Source: Cafeteria roenbergensis
Taxonomy: Eukaryota > Sar > Bigyra > Bicosoecida > Cafeteriaceae
Length of the DNA: 64,000 nt
Direction: 5' to 3'
Assembly (NCBI GenBank): GCA_008330645.1
Contig: VLTN01000006.1
Location: forward strand, 620,001 to 684,000
The notes under the pieces are model-generated. The model was not told the origin of the DNA. It saw only the letters and a list, made by a program, of their open reading frames with translations, and ran no database searches. Shown here piece after piece: positions 16,548 to 26,653 of the stretch (the stretch's first letter is position 1; each line of letters starts with the position of its first letter). The translations under genes were made by a program, and so were the position numbers.

Positions 16548-18390
16548 TCACCCCTTGGCCCTTGCAACCATGGCCTCGAACGTGGGGACGGGCAGGCCGG
16601 CCGCGGCGGCGCGAGCGGCCAAATCCGCCTGCTCTGCTGACAGCCGGGGCGCCTTGCTCACTCTCGGCCTGCCGCCCCCCCTGCGCGCGCCGCCCCGGCC
16701 AGGGCCCCATCCGCCACCCCGTCGGCCGCGCGGAGCTTGAAGCAGGTGCCTCCAAGCGACGGCGGGCGCCGCGTCTGCTGATTGGGAGCTGATTGGCTCC
16801 TCGCGCCGCGGCTCCGCCCCGCAGTCCGGGTTCACCCCCACCAGCTGGCAGTCGGCCTCGTCGCCGTCCACGCAGCTGACGCCATCGGATTCGATGCTCG
16901 CGCTGGGAGCTGACGGCCGAGGACGCTTACGCGATACCGGCGCCTCGCCGCTGCGTGCCACAGTCGCGCACGCGCCCTCGGCCGTCAGTCGAGGCGCGGC
17001 GTTGCCACCAGCTGTGCCAGGACAAAAGACACCGCCACCACCGCCGTCGCCTCCGCAGTCGACGCCTCCGCCGTCGATGCCACCAGCCGGCAGCGCCGCC
17101 CTGCCCCCTCCTCGGCCACTGCGGCTGCTGCTGCCGTCTCTGGAGTCGTCCGAGTCGTCCGAGTCGTCCGAGTCGTCCGAGTCGTCCGAGTCGTCCGAGT
17201 CGTCGGCGAGCTCGACCGGTGCGGGCTCGCCGCTGAGGTCAGCACATCGACGGCCCCTGCCGCCACGGCTGCCGCTGGCCGGTCGCCCGACAACCCAGCC
17301 CACCAGGGAGCCCCTGCCGCCGGCCGTCTGCGTGGGCGCCGCGGCGGAGAGTCTGGCGGGGACTGCAGCGCGGCCGCTGGGGGGAGGGGCACTGGCACCT
17401 GCGCAGCCATCGTGGCGAAGTTCCCCCGTGAGCTCTGCTAGCCTTCTCCTGGCCTGCTTGGCGGCCAGCGGGGGGCCCTGCTCGTCCAGCAGCGGCAGGA
17501 GGCGCCGCAGTCCCTCGATCTCCCGCTCCTTCCGCGCAGCCGATTCCGTCGCACGGAACCGCGCCAGCTGCGCGGCAAACTCCGCAGCCACCTCGCCCTT
17601 CTCCGCAACGCGCCTGCTGGCGGCAGCAGCAGCGTCGCTGCACGCGGAGGCAGGGGCCGAGTCGGCGGCGGCCGCCCCCCTGCTCGCTGGGCCCGGCGCC
17701 TCTGAGGCGCCATCCTCGTCTTCGCCCTCGGAGTTGCCGCCCGGGCCCACGGAATCATCGCTCGACGGCCAGAAGGGAGGCGTCGTCTCCCCGCCGCCCC
17801 CAGAGCCAGCATCACCGGCTCTACCGCCTCCACCGGGCTCGCTGCCTCGCCCCCTCCGCCTGCCGCGCCCGCTGCTGCTGCTGCTGCCGCTGCTGCCGCG
17901 CCGGCTGATGCTCCCAGCGCCCGCCCTCGGCAGCGACCACTCCACGAGCGCCTGCCCGGCCGCTTTCACAGCCTCGCAAGGCACTTTGAGGAGCGCGCGC
18001 CGTTCCAGGCGCTGCTTCAGCTGAAACTCCGCCCACCGCCGCACGAGCGCAGGCCGGCGGTCCCGCACTCGCCGCCACGCTTCCACGTCGACAAGCTCGG
18101 CACGTCCTTGTCGGCGAGAGCGGGGCCGCTTGAGCGTGTTCCCGCAACCTGCAAGGCACGCCCCCTTGGTGCCGCGCTTGACAGCCAAACTCAAGCACGC
18201 GTAGCTGCGGCAAGTGGCAAACACAGCATCCGCGAGCGAGGAATGGTACGGGGTAGTGCCCCCTCGCGCGCCTCCCGGACCAGCGAGCGTCGCAAGCACA
18301 GTCTGGGCCTCACCAGCACGTTTGCCCGCATTGGTCGCAAACCACGGGCTCCATGCTCGCCCCCAGGCACGCAGGGCACGTGCCCGACAT
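16548..18390 (-). CDS. Cys-rich (RING-like) zinc-finger protein with long disordered tail
   Basis: Two exons (18390-18314 and 18204-16548) give 577 aa; GTGAGG donor, CGCAG acceptor, phase 2. Joining them creates an N-terminal cluster within about 47 residues: CPAC, ten residues, CDQC, GQT, then CC-Y-A-C, a basic stretch and CLAGC. This all-Cys C-x2-C spacing resembles RING, B-box or related two-zinc fingers. I cannot assign the exact class, so E3 ligase activity is only a possibility. After it come a basic helical segment (AELVDVEAWRRVRDRRP) and a Gly/Ser/acidic low-complexity region. Then follow a coiled-coil-like helix (EREIEGLRRLLPLLDE), a tandem Asp-Asp-Ser run and a C-terminal AT-hook-like GRPRVSK before a final helix. 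A nuclear, chromatin or ubiquitin role would fit; none is proven. The first exon is too short to show as an open frame. Confidence 0.7.
17143..17214. repeat. Nine-base tandem repeat (GAGTCGTCC), about 8 copies, coding
   Basis: Near-perfect units read on the minus strand as the tripeptide Asp-Asp-Ser in the zinc-finger protein. Copy number could vary between strains. The Ser-Asp-Asp pattern is a casein-kinase-2-type acidic context. Confidence 0.95.
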
Positions 18391-19093
18391 GGGCCCGCTC
18401 GCCTATTCGAAGTAGCAGCCCGACTCCGTATCTGGGCGCCGAAAAGATCCCGCTGCGCCCGCAGCGTGCGGGCGCTGTGAGCCAGTGGGTCCGGAATTTC
18501 GAAATGTTTGACGGGCGTCAGGCTTCTGCGCCGACGGGAATCCTTGTCGCTGCATATATCGGAGCGCTGCGCTGTGCGACACGCACATGCACGACCAGCG
18601 GGGCCCAGGTTTGCACGGAAACGGGAGACGGTGGCGGCGCTGCTGTGTCGCGCTTGCGGTTGCCAAGCGGAGGGTTGGGTGCTCGGGCTGAGCGACAGAG
18701 GCGCAAGCGAGTCCAGGCTTCGTGGCCTCCTGGTCCCCGCCCCAGCTATCTTGTGGCCGGCGGTGTCCCACGAATCCAAGCAGGCACCGGTGTCTGCCTC
18801 AGGTCTGATGGCCAGCTGAGGTGCCGCCCTGCACTGCGCAATCGCGGCGCTCAAAGCTCGCCGACCGCGGCCTTGGCTTGGGGCCACGCCCCCGCCACCC
18901 CTGCCGAAGGGCTACCTCAGCTATGAGAGCGATGCTGACGCCAGCAGCTCGGCACGCTCTGCGGCCTTTGCCGCTGGGAGGGTGCACACCCACCTCTGGC
19001 GCCATCGCACGCCCGTGTTGCCGGTCTCGCCGTGGCCCGCACATTCTCCAGCGCGGTTGCGGCGACCAGCTCTCTTTGCGCAAGATGCAAAGC
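18391..19093. other. Intergenic region without recognised gene
   Basis: These 703 bp lie between two minus-strand genes. A TATAT string at about 18555-18559, rare in this GC-rich DNA, lies about 165 bp upstream of the zinc-finger start codon and could be a core promoter element. Small open frames are present on both strands, but none has a plausible domain or splice support. Confidence 0.4.
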
Positions 19094-20101
19094 TCAATGC
19101 TTCCGGCCGTGCGCCACTGCCTGCGTGTACTGCTCACGCAGACGTGCGCGCGCCGCCTCCCGGGCTGCCCCCAGAGAAGCAGCCCTGTTGGCCTCCATTG
19201 CAAAGCGATGCTGCAGTCGCCGATGGTAGTCAGCGGTTTCACGCCGGTGGCGCTCTGCGCATCGCAGGGAGCGCTGCAGCAGCGAGGGACCAAAAGTCGA
19301 AGCGTCTCGCCTCCTGTCCCATCGCTGGTCCGGCTCGCGAACATCCCAGAGGCGCTGCTCTGCGGGCGCTGACGCCTCCGGCGCAATCGAAGCCTGCGCA
19401 GACGCCCGATGGCGGCAGACTGGGCTTGTAAAGGGCCTGTGCAGCTGGACAGCTCGCAAGCATTCCCTATGCGAGGAGTCTCTCCAGGCGTCTGCGACGG
19501 TGCGCCCTTCCAGCCTGCACCCTTGGGAGCCAGACAGTGCTCTGAGCCGGGCAGCAGTGTCAGCCCGCGCCCGATTCGTGCCGCCAAGGGCGAACGGAGG
19601 GCCCAGGCGCGTGGGCTGCAAAGAAGGTGGTGCTTCATCCCGGACCATGCGGCTTTCCAGGCTTCCGCGCGCTTCCCCGCGGCTACCCGCTGTCTCCAAG
19701 GCGCTAGAGGCGCGAGTCGAGGGGGCGTTCACCGACGAGACCGCTGATGCTCTGTCCACATACGACACGGGGCGAGCTCGCGGGACCGAGGGCAGCGCCA
19801 CCGGCGGTGCCGTCGAGGGCCGGGCACCTTCTTTCGCACGGGACGACGCCGCTGCAAACGGGGACGCCGCGGCACGGGTCCCGACAGAGCGAACGTGGGG
19901 GCGAAGAACGGCTGGCTCGGTGCTGTCCGGGCCGCCAAGCCGGGGAGGCCGCCGAATCCGGTTCTCGTGTCGCCCGAGGCCGCGACTTGGGGAGTTGGCA
20001 GCCGATGTGTGCGCAGGCTCCCTCGACCGGTGGCGCCTTTGGGGGGCGGGGCGCTGCTCGCACGATTTGTCGAGTCGGGCACGCTTGGTTTCGCCCAACA
20101 T
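19094..20101 (-). CDS. Basic low-complexity protein of unknown function
   Basis: One exon, 335 aa from the ATG at 20101. The frame is open further upstream to about 20488, so the start is uncertain. The protein is rich in Arg, Ala, Ser and Pro and mostly disordered. The last 80 residues look more constrained and helical (RWDRRRDASTFGPSLLQRSL, ETADYHRRLQHRFAMEANRA, REQYTQAVAHGRKH). No known domain, signal peptide or membrane segment is seen. It ends facing the zinc-finger gene on the same strand. The call rests on frame length and the ordered C-terminus, and it could be partly artefactual. Confidence 0.45.
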   Translation of the reverse strand: MLGETKRARLDKSCEQRPAPQRRHRSREPAHTSAANSPSRGLGRHENRIRRPPRLGGPDSTEPAVLRPHVRSVGTRAAASPFAAASSRAKEGARPSTAPPVALPSVPRARPVSYVDRASAVSSVNAPSTRASSALETAGSRGEARGSLESRMVRDEAPPSLQPTRLGPPFALGGTNRARADTAARLRALSGSQGCRLEGRTVADAWRDSSHRECLRAVQLHRPFTSPVCRHRASAQASIAPEASAPAEQRLWDVREPDQRWDRRRDASTFGPSLLQRSLRCAERHRRETADYHRRLQHRFAMEANRAASLGAAREAARARLREQYTQAVAHGRKH

Positions 20102-20867
20102 TCTGGTCGTGACAGGCGCTGCCACCGCGCTCAATTCAACTGGGTACGTAACGGGAGGACCCCGCCCGACTGCGGCCCACTGGCGCTGGCGAGCGTGCCT
20201 GGACTCGGCCCACGCCGCACTGGTCGCAAGCGCTTGACGAACCGCGCTGTTGCGCCCGCACGTGATGCCAAGGCCCTGGGGGGCGATGCAAGTGCGAAGC
20301 AGCAGCTCCCGCGGCCCCGTGCCCTCGTGGTCAGCAGCGGCACCCCGGGTCCTCCGCATCTCGGCGCCTTGGGTTCCGTGCCGGGGATGGGCGGGTGCGG
20401 TTGCACAGCCGCTTTGCAGAGCCGCCAACAAGCTCGGTGGCGAGGTTGCAATGTGTGCATATGCGCGGTGCCTTTCGCTGTGATGCACCGATGCATTCCC
20501 TCGCTGGGTCGGGCCACCGCTTGATCACACATGCGGGGTTGACCGCACACCCTTGGCATCTGGCCGCCAGCGCGAAGCAATCATCTGGCAGTGTTCAGGT
20601 GCCTCAGTCGTGGCTGGAGGGTGCAACACTCAATCGAGGCGCTCGATGGGCCGCCGCAACGCAACAGGCAAACGTAACACTTACAGTTGTTTCAAAGCAA
20701 AGGGCTCGGGCGAATACGGCACGACGGCACGGCAACTCCGCGTGGCGTGCCTTGCAGGGACGCTGCTCGTCTGTTCTCGTCGCGGAGTCGCCTGTGCGCT
20801 GGCTGCGCCTAGCCTTGGGGCTTGCAGGCGCCTAGGTCAGTACGTTGGTGCCGGGAGTTGCGCGCAG
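20102..20867. other. Intergenic region without recognised gene
   Basis: This 766-bp stretch separates two minus-strand genes. It is slightly less GC-rich than the surroundings around 20620-20720. No gene, RNA or repeat is recognisable. It presumably holds the upstream region of the 19094-20101 gene and the 3' end of the next gene. Confidence 0.4.
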
Positions 20868-22592
20868 CTACATTGGCTGGCTCCCTGGCACGAACTCCTC
20901 CCGGGTGCGGCCTCTGGCCGCAAGCTCGTGCGGGGGGATGAACCCGCGAGGGGACGACGCGCTGAGCTGCCTGGGGGTCGCCAAGCCGTCCACCCACCCC
21001 CCGTGCCCTCCGCCCGGCATGCCGTCGTCCTCCCCGAATGCAAAGAACATGTCGTCCTCCTCCTCCTCGTCCTCCTCCTCGTCGGCGTGGCCGCCGGCAC
21101 CGACGCCGTCAAGGAACGCCTGGGGAGCTGCAAGCGGATGCCCAGCGTCCGTTGCCGAGTGCAGCAGCCCCAGGGAGGGGATCGCCCGCAGCCGGGCTCG
21201 ATCGCCCACGGCAGAGCGGCGCGGGGAGCGGGCGTCCGGCGCGCGCCCCGGGTCGGCCATTGGGCCAGTGGCTGCCAGGGGCGCGAGAGTGCCGCCCCTG
21301 GAGCTCTCCCAGGAGCCAGGTCCGGCGCCGTGGCCCGCCGTAAAGTCGTTGTGTCCCATGCCACTGACGAGCTCCGAGGGGGGGTGCGGCTGGCGGTGGG
21401 GGGAGCGGGATGTGGCAAATGCAGCGTAGGCGCCGCCCGAGGGGGCCACGTCAGCCGCCACCGCGGAGTCGAGGGACCCGGCGGACGCGCGGCGGTGCGG
21501 CGCCGAGGTGGGGGCGCCTGCGGCGTCGCTGAGCGGGCCGTGGCACGGGCTGTCCTCTGAGGGCATGGATGCGGCGACCGGAGCCGGCTGCGCCGCCGAT
21601 GTGGCCGGGGCGTGGGTCGCGGGGGAGGCGCCGAGGGGGTGCCTGCGCTGCGACGGCACCTTGCGGGGGCGGGAGGCGTGGCTGGGGGTGGCGGCGGCAG
21701 CTGTGGCCGTGGAGGGCTCAGTGGACGCGGCCGAAGGCGAGGCCGATGCCGCGTCCAGGTCCATGAAGGGAGCGCCCGCCGTGTGGCCGCGGGAGGCAGA
21801 GGAGCTGGTCCCGCTGATGCGGCGGGAGCGGCCGCTCTCAGCGCGGGCGTGGCGCATGTGGCCCAGGGCGGAAGCGCGCGGCATCGGCGCGGTGGGGGCC
21901 CTGGTGTGGCTGGCGTGGCCGGCCTGGGACGAGGGGGGAGGGGAAGGGGCGGGGCTTCTCTGGTCCTCGTCGTCAGTAGGCGAGGGGGGCGCCGCTCGGG
22001 ATGCTGAGCTGTGGGCCGGCGAGGCCGGGCCGGGCAGGTGGGTTGGCATCGGGCTGGTCCGGCAGCGGGGGCGGCGGCCCGCGGGGAGAGGGCTGTCCGA
22101 CTGCGCAAAGGCGGGAGCCACGGTGACGGCGTGGCTGTCCGAGGAGGCCTCCGAGCCGCCGCTGTGGGGCTGCAAGCCGATCAGGCCGGGCGTGACTGCT
22201 GAAGTGGCCGACGTGGCCGATGTCCGGCGGCCCGTGGCTGCCGCGGTGCCGGACGGGGATCGGAAGATCGCGCCAAGTCCCGAGGAAGAGGAGGACATGG
22301 AGGAGGGGCCCGAGGGCGAGGCGGCCGCGGACAGCTCGACGTCCGGGACGGCAAGCTGGTACGACGCACCGCGCACGGGCACGGCAACGGGCCGGGAGCC
22401 GATTGGCCGCGGGCTGGAGGAGGCTGGCGGGCGATGCAGACCCGTGGGCTGCGTGCGGCGGTGGGGCGCCGCCGGCGGGAGCGCCAGTCCCGAACTGGAG
22501 CCTGGGGCGGCTCCATGAATGGGCGGCGAACCGGCTTCCTCTGAGGTGTGAGAGCTGGCCTGGCCGCCCTCGCCGCGCTTGCGGTTGGCCAT
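20868..22592 (-). CDS. Ser/Pro/Ala-rich disordered protein with acidic C-terminal patch
   Basis: One exon, 574 aa from the first ATG of the frame (22592; MANRKRGEGG). Almost the whole chain is low complexity: Ser, Pro, Ala and His with many RR-x-S and S-P sites. Near the C-terminus is an acidic block of about 15 Glu/Asp residues followed by MFFAFGEDDGMPGGGHGGWV. The protein ends with a more ordered, hydrophobic and basic segment (GFIPPHELAARGRTREEF). No catalytic motif, signal or membrane segment is seen. The composition suits a phosphorylated scaffold or regulator, but that is a guess. An acceptor-like CGCCAG precedes the ATG, so an upstream non-coding or coding exon cannot be excluded. Confidence 0.6.
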   Translation of the reverse strand: MANRKRGEGGQASSHTSEEAGSPPIHGAAPGSSSGLALPPAAPHRRTQPTGLHRPPASSSPRPIGSRPVAVPVRGASYQLAVPDVELSAAASPSGPSSMSSSSSGLGAIFRSPSGTAAATGRRTSATSATSAVTPGLIGLQPHSGGSEASSDSHAVTVAPAFAQSDSPLPAGRRPRCRTSPMPTHLPGPASPAHSSASRAAPPSPTDDEDQRSPAPSPPPSSQAGHASHTRAPTAPMPRASALGHMRHARAESGRSRRISGTSSSASRGHTAGAPFMDLDAASASPSAASTEPSTATAAAATPSHASRPRKVPSQRRHPLGASPATHAPATSAAQPAPVAASMPSEDSPCHGPLSDAAGAPTSAPHRRASAGSLDSAVAADVAPSGGAYAAFATSRSPHRQPHPPSELVSGMGHNDFTAGHGAGPGSWESSRGGTLAPLAATGPMADPGRAPDARSPRRSAVGDRARLRAIPSLGLLHSATDAGHPLAAPQAFLDGVGAGGHADEEEDEEEEDDMFFAFGEDDGMPGGGHGGWVDGLATPRQLSASSPRGFIPPHELAARGRTREEFVPGSQPM

Positions 22593-22996
22593 CTGGCGCA
22601 GTACAAGCGGTGCCGGCCGCTGGGGGAGCGAGCCAACGATTCCGACTTCGCCAGCAGAAGAGCCCGCTCCGGCACTGCAATTCAGGCGAAGCAAGGGCGA
22701 AGCGCACGCGACTTGGCAGTGACCGGGGCTCGAGAGAAGCGACGGCAACCGCGCATCGGCGAGACCGCTGGTTCCCCGAGCGGGCAGGAGCCGAGGGGCC
22801 TCAAGCGGGCAGGGGGCGCACCGCGCGAAGAGGGATGCGCGGCGTGCGCCCGGTCATCGAGAGGGTGGGTGATTTGCCTCGGGTTCGAACCAGAAACGCC
22901 AGGCAGGTTCTGGGCCGAGAACCCTCGCGCCGACGGCCGCGCGCCCTCCCAGAGCCCGGGCGACCCCGGCAGGACAAGCCAAGCGCACCAGGCCGC
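22593..22996. other. Intergenic region without recognised gene
   Basis: This 404-bp gap lies between two minus-strand genes. It contains the palindrome GGTTCGAACC at about 22882-22891, whose flanks do not fold as a tRNA. Nothing else is seen. Confidence 0.4.
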
Positions 22997-23638
22997 TCAC
23001 TCTTTCCTTGCGTCCTCCTTTCCGCCCTCTCCGACGAAGCGAAGGCCGTCGCCGAGGTCGTGAGAGGGCTCGCGAGTCTGCGGCTTGCCGGGCGCAGCTG
23101 CACCGCTAGCGCCGGGGTCCTGCGGCCCGGTGGCGTTCACGGCCCTCAGGTACCGAAGCCTCCACTCGGCGGTCTGCAGCTCAGGCGGAATGGGGGAAGA
23201 CGGGGACGGTGTGTCAGCGCCGAGGCATGACAGCGGGCGAAAGTACCGGCTGGGAACACACGCGCCGGCGGCTTCACGATGCGCGCGGGCCGCCAAGGCC
23301 GCGACGCTCACGTCAAAGGCCGGGAGGGAGGACGAGACAGGCCGAGAGGCAGACTGCGGGGGAGGGGGGGGGAACGGCAGGGCCGAGATGCGAGGGCAGT
23401 CGAGGCGCTGGACCTGCTGGCAAGCGGCCACGTTGGTTTGCCCGTCACTGGAATCTCCGCGCGGAGCCCCAGCTCCCAGGCGGCTGGGGCGCGCCCACGA
23501 AGCAGCATCTCGTCCCGCCGCGGGAGCGGTGCTCTTTCGCATCCCGGGAGCGGCCCCGGGGCGCCGAAGAACAGCCTTGAATTGATGACGTGACGAACGA
23601 GCGTTCGGACTCACGCCTCGGCGAGGCCTGGCGGCCAT
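22997..23638 (-). CDS. 80-residue protein encoded by three small exons, unknown function
   Basis: Exons 23638-23615, 23353-23312 and 23173-22997 (8, 14 and 58 codons) join in phase 0. Donors are GTGAGT and GTGAGC; acceptors are CGCAG after a C-rich tract and TGCAG. The product begins MAARPRRGSASRPVSSSLPA, has one likely helix (TAEWRLRYLRAVNATGP), and ends in a hydrophilic tail (LGDGLRFVGEGGKEDARKE). No domain is recognised. Its start is 240 bp from that of the divergent ciliary gene CFAP144. A shared promoter, and hence a ciliary role, is possible but unproven. The same region reads as one long open frame without splicing, so an unspliced 213-aa form is the alternative. I favour splicing because both introns match the local signature exactly. 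Confidence 0.55.
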   Translation of the reverse strand: MAARPRRGVSPNARSSRHQFKAVLRRPGAAPGMRKSTAPAAGRDAASWARPSRLGAGAPRGDSSDGQTNVAACQQVQRLDCPRISALPFPPPPPQSASRPVSSSLPAFDVSVAALAARAHREAAGACVPSRYFRPLSCLGADTPSPSSPIPPELQTAEWRLRYLRAVNATGPQDPGASGAAAPGKPQTREPSHDLGDGLRFVGEGGKEDARKE

Positions 23639-23878
23639 CGGCGAAGAGGCCGGGGGTCTGGCAAGGACAAGGCGGGGGGCCAAGCCTTCGGGGCGAGTCT
23701 GGTCGACCCGGGAGGGCCAGACAGGCCGCGGAGGCGCGTGTGCCGGGCGAGGAGCGCGGGCCCTTCGGGAAAGCACGCGAACGCAAGGTGGCCTGCAAAA
23801 CGCTAGGGCTCTGCCGGCGAGCCTGCATCGGGTGTTCCGCCACCTTGCGGCGCAGGCTGCGGGGGCGTCGCAGCAGCC
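23639..23878. promoter_or_regulatory. Divergent intergenic region, putative bidirectional promoter
   Basis: These 240 bp separate the start codons of the 80-residue protein gene (-) and CFAP144 (+). No motif stands out. Confidence 0.35.
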
Positions 23879-24605
23879 ATGGCCAAGTCCGCGGCCGAGC
23901 CGGAGCGCAACGAGGTGAGCTGCTGCCGCTGGCTGTCCCCAGGGCCGTGACGACGGGGCGGGATAATCAAGCCCTCGAGGGGCGCCGAGCCCCTGCGCCG
24001 CGCGCAGAGGCGTTGCAGCTGCAGGGCTCCGGCGAGCTGCTGGCGGCTGCCAAGGCCGGCAAGCTGCGCGCCAGCGAGAGCGCCCCCGGGAGCTCCGCGC
24101 CGCGACCGCGCATGCACTCTCTTGTGGCGCGGCGGCGCGCTTCGCGTTGGCGCAGGTTGCACGCGTGCAAATCATGTCCGAGACGTTCATGCGGGAGGCA
24201 GCCGTGGCCGAGCGTGAGGCCGCGCGCGGCCCCGCCACGTTTGCACCGAATGTGCGGCGCATCGCGACCGTGACTGGCAAGATCGGGTCCAGGCACGACG
24301 CCGTGGACTTGGGCAAGCTGTCCAAGAGCGACGTCGAGGACACCGCGCGGTCGCTGGCTGCCACGCGCAAGGTGCCGCGGGAGCGGAGCGCCTTCCCGCT
24401 TCGCGAGAGCGACGAAATCGGGTGGCTTGCTGCCGACTTCGACCCCCGCGGAGGCGAGGATGCCGCTCCAGACGACGTGGAGGGTGTGACGATGGCCGAC
24501 CGCCGGCTCCCCAAGCAGGCGTGCGACGAGACCAAGTGGGCCATGATGTACTACACGCGACACGGCTGCACGAACCCGTTCAGCAGCACCGTCGGCAAGG
24601 CCTGA
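23879..24605 (+). CDS. CFAP144: Cilia- and flagella-associated protein 144 (FAM183 family)
   Basis: Two exons (23879-23914 and 24156-24605) give 161 aa; GTGAGC donor, CGCAG acceptor, phase 0. The layout matches the FAM183 family: an N-terminal NEV...Q...ET/EL..RE helix, a middle segment with IATVTGKIGSRHD, then DEIGW followed by a DRRLP turn and a short helical end. Human FAM183A has the equivalents NQVVHQNQ, IHTITEKPMSWHD, QEIGW and DHRL in the same order. Family members are microtubule inner proteins bound inside axonemal doublets, so this gene indicates a motile cilium. There is no targeting signal, as expected. Length is a little above the human protein (about 134 aa), because of a longer acidic linker after EIGW and a short C-terminal tail. 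Confidence 0.85.
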
Positions 24606-24707
24606 GGCCGGGCGGGTGCCGGGCCTGGCGCTGGACTCGGCAGCTCACCGGGACGTGGCCGCGCTCGCAATGGCCGCTCTCAAGGGCTGTCACCAAGAGC
24701 AAGGGAT

Positions 24708-24738
24708 CGTGCGTTGTGTGTGTTTGTGTGCTTGTTTG
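24708..24738. repeat. TG-rich tract downstream of CFAP144
   Basis: GTGCGTTGTGTGTGTTTGTG and flanking bases start about 100 bp after the CFAP144 stop, in sense orientation. It lies in the 272-bp gap before SETD9. Possibly a 3'-end signal. Confidence 0.5.
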
Positions 24739-24877
24739 CCCCGCCTGCGTATGCATCTCGGCCCGAACCTAGCACGACTTGTTGCGGCGATTGTCGAACA
24801 GGGGGTGCGCGGGCGGCAGAGCGCCTCTCAGTGCGGCAAGCAAGCCCACGCTGGCATTGCGCACCCGCCGCCAAAGG

Positions 24878-26653
24878 ATGCTGCGGTGGGCGCTCAAGCG
24901 CCTCAATCTGGGGCAGGCCGTTCGGGACCGCAATGGCCAAAAATTGCAGGTCAGAGCGCGCTGCTGGGCGCCACTGAGGGCGGTGTGCGCTCTGGGGCGT
25001 CGGCCCGACAAGTTGCCCAGCGCGGCGTGCCTCGTCTGATCTGCCCACCGCGAGCTGCCGCAGAGCCGTGTGGACTTTATCCAGGTCTGCGCGTTGATGG
25101 ATGTGTATGAGGCCTGTCGGGAGGGGCAGATTGCGCCGGACGAGGTCGAGGAGTGAGAGCGCCTTGTTCGCCGCCCAGCGTGCCTTGCAGCGCTCCCCTG
25201 CCCCAGGGCGGCCCCTGGGCGGGGCCCGTGTGGCGATCTTCTGCGAGGTTGACGGGCGCCTCTGTCCGACTGCGCCTTTCGTCCGCAGCAAGTGGCAAGC
25301 GAGCTTGACGCGCTGGGAGTCGGAGCCGAGCATCGCGGCCCTCACGGCGCACGCAAACGACGGCATGATCGCGCAGATCACGGAGCAGTTCGCGCACCTT
25401 CACGATTTGGACTCGGGGGCCGTTCCTGTGCCAGCCACGCTCCCAGACCTGCAGGGTGAGCCGGCCCTGCGCACGCGGAGGCCGCGTCGCACGCGAACCG
25501 CTCGCGCTGGGTATCGCGGCGGAGACGACGCTCGGTCCCCATTCGCCCCTGCCACCGCTCGCGACTCTCCCCGATGTTCCCTTTCCCGGCGAGCGCGCAG
25601 CTGCCTCCGGCTCCACGGCGGCGAGCGAGCCGACGGCAGGCCCGTCCACCTTCACCAACCCGCTCCCCACCGCGGCCTTTGCCCTCAGCGCCCTGGCAGC
25701 CGACGACGCTGAGACTGCCGTGCGAGACGTGAAAGACTCACTCCTGCGGAGGGTGGGGTTCGCGCCCTGGATAGGGCCCACCCAGGCCCCCACGCCGGAG
25801 CACAGCGCTGGCCTCTTCCTCAAGGGGGCGGCTCTGCCGGGCACGGTTGTGGCGCTCTACCCCGGGGCCACCTTCGCGATCGACATGCGTATGCGCGTGA
25901 GTGAGGCTGCACGGGGCGGCCTGCGGGGCCTTGGATGCTTTGGCGGCGTCCCCGCCTGCCGAACCGAACGCGCTGCTTCCCCCCCCCTCCCTCCCCACCC
26001 CTGCCTTGACCCGCGCGGATGCGCAGGCCAGCGACGTGGGCCACTGGATGGATCCGAGAGTGAAGCGGACCATAGTGCCCCGCCACGACGGCGCGATGCT
26101 CGACGTCGACGCGTACCGGCCGGAGCGGCCCAACCCCTTCGCCGTGGCGCAGCACGCCAGACACCCCCCTCCCGACGTGCGCCCCAACTGCGCCCGCATC
26201 CAAGTTGACTTTGTCCTCGACAGCCGAAACACCACCCGCCTGCTGGGCTTGCCAGACTACCTCTCGCCCTTCCTGCCCGTGGACTGGGGGGCCAAGGTGT
26301 CGCAGGCGCAGGCGCTGCACAACGCGCTCGACCCGCCCGACCACCGCTCCGGCGTGGCTCTGGTGGCGCTGCGAGAGGTGTACGACGAGGAACTGTTTGT
26401 GGACCACAGGATCAACCCCTACCGGCCGCAGCCGGCAGGGTACATCCCCCACGATATTGGGGCGGCAGAGCGCACGTGGTGCCGGTGGGTGGACTCCAGC
26501 CGCGTCAGCGACGGGCGTGCCCGCTGGGAGCAGTTCGTGAAGGAGACGGGCATGCTCCCCGCCGGCGCGGGAGCGGACGAAGCTCCGGTCGGGGCCATCG
26601 GCCCGGGCAGCGACGCGCCTCCGGGCGGCGGCGAGGCTGGGGGCAGGAGGTGA
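24878..26653 (+). CDS. SETD9: SETD9-like SET-domain protein (putative methyltransferase)
   Basis: Five exons (24878-24949, 25064-25152, 25289-25455, 25601-25896, 26027-26653) give 416 aa; all four junction phases agree. The order of motifs follows SETD9: a basic amphipathic N-terminus (MLRWALKRLNLGQAVRDR), a helical region, then HSAGLFLKGAALPGTVVALY (the first SET strand pair). RHDGAMLDVDAY follows, then NPFAVAQHARHPPPDVRPNC (the NH-type cofactor-binding motif region), and finally GVALVALREVYDEELFVDHR. In human SETD9 the equivalents are GVFVTKGLVPKGAVVSMYPG, NPLAVGQYVNNCSNDRAANV and VVLVALRDINQGEELFSNYY. The canonical N-H pair is replaced by Q-H here. A Gly/Ala tail follows the domain. The methyl-acceptor substrate is unknown for the family. 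The first donor is GTCAGA, unlike the GTGAG used by most introns here. Confidence 0.8.

Noticed and set aside
20553-22518. Plus-strand frames of over 300 codons opposite 20868-22592
   Set aside because: Composition is Gly/Arg/Ala as expected for antisense of GC-rich DNA. The minus-strand frame has a more protein-like C-terminus, although neither has homology I can name.
22880-22891. GGTTCGAACC palindrome, possible tRNA T-loop
   Set aside because: Stem bases beyond the closing pair do not match on either strand, and no cloverleaf can be built around it.
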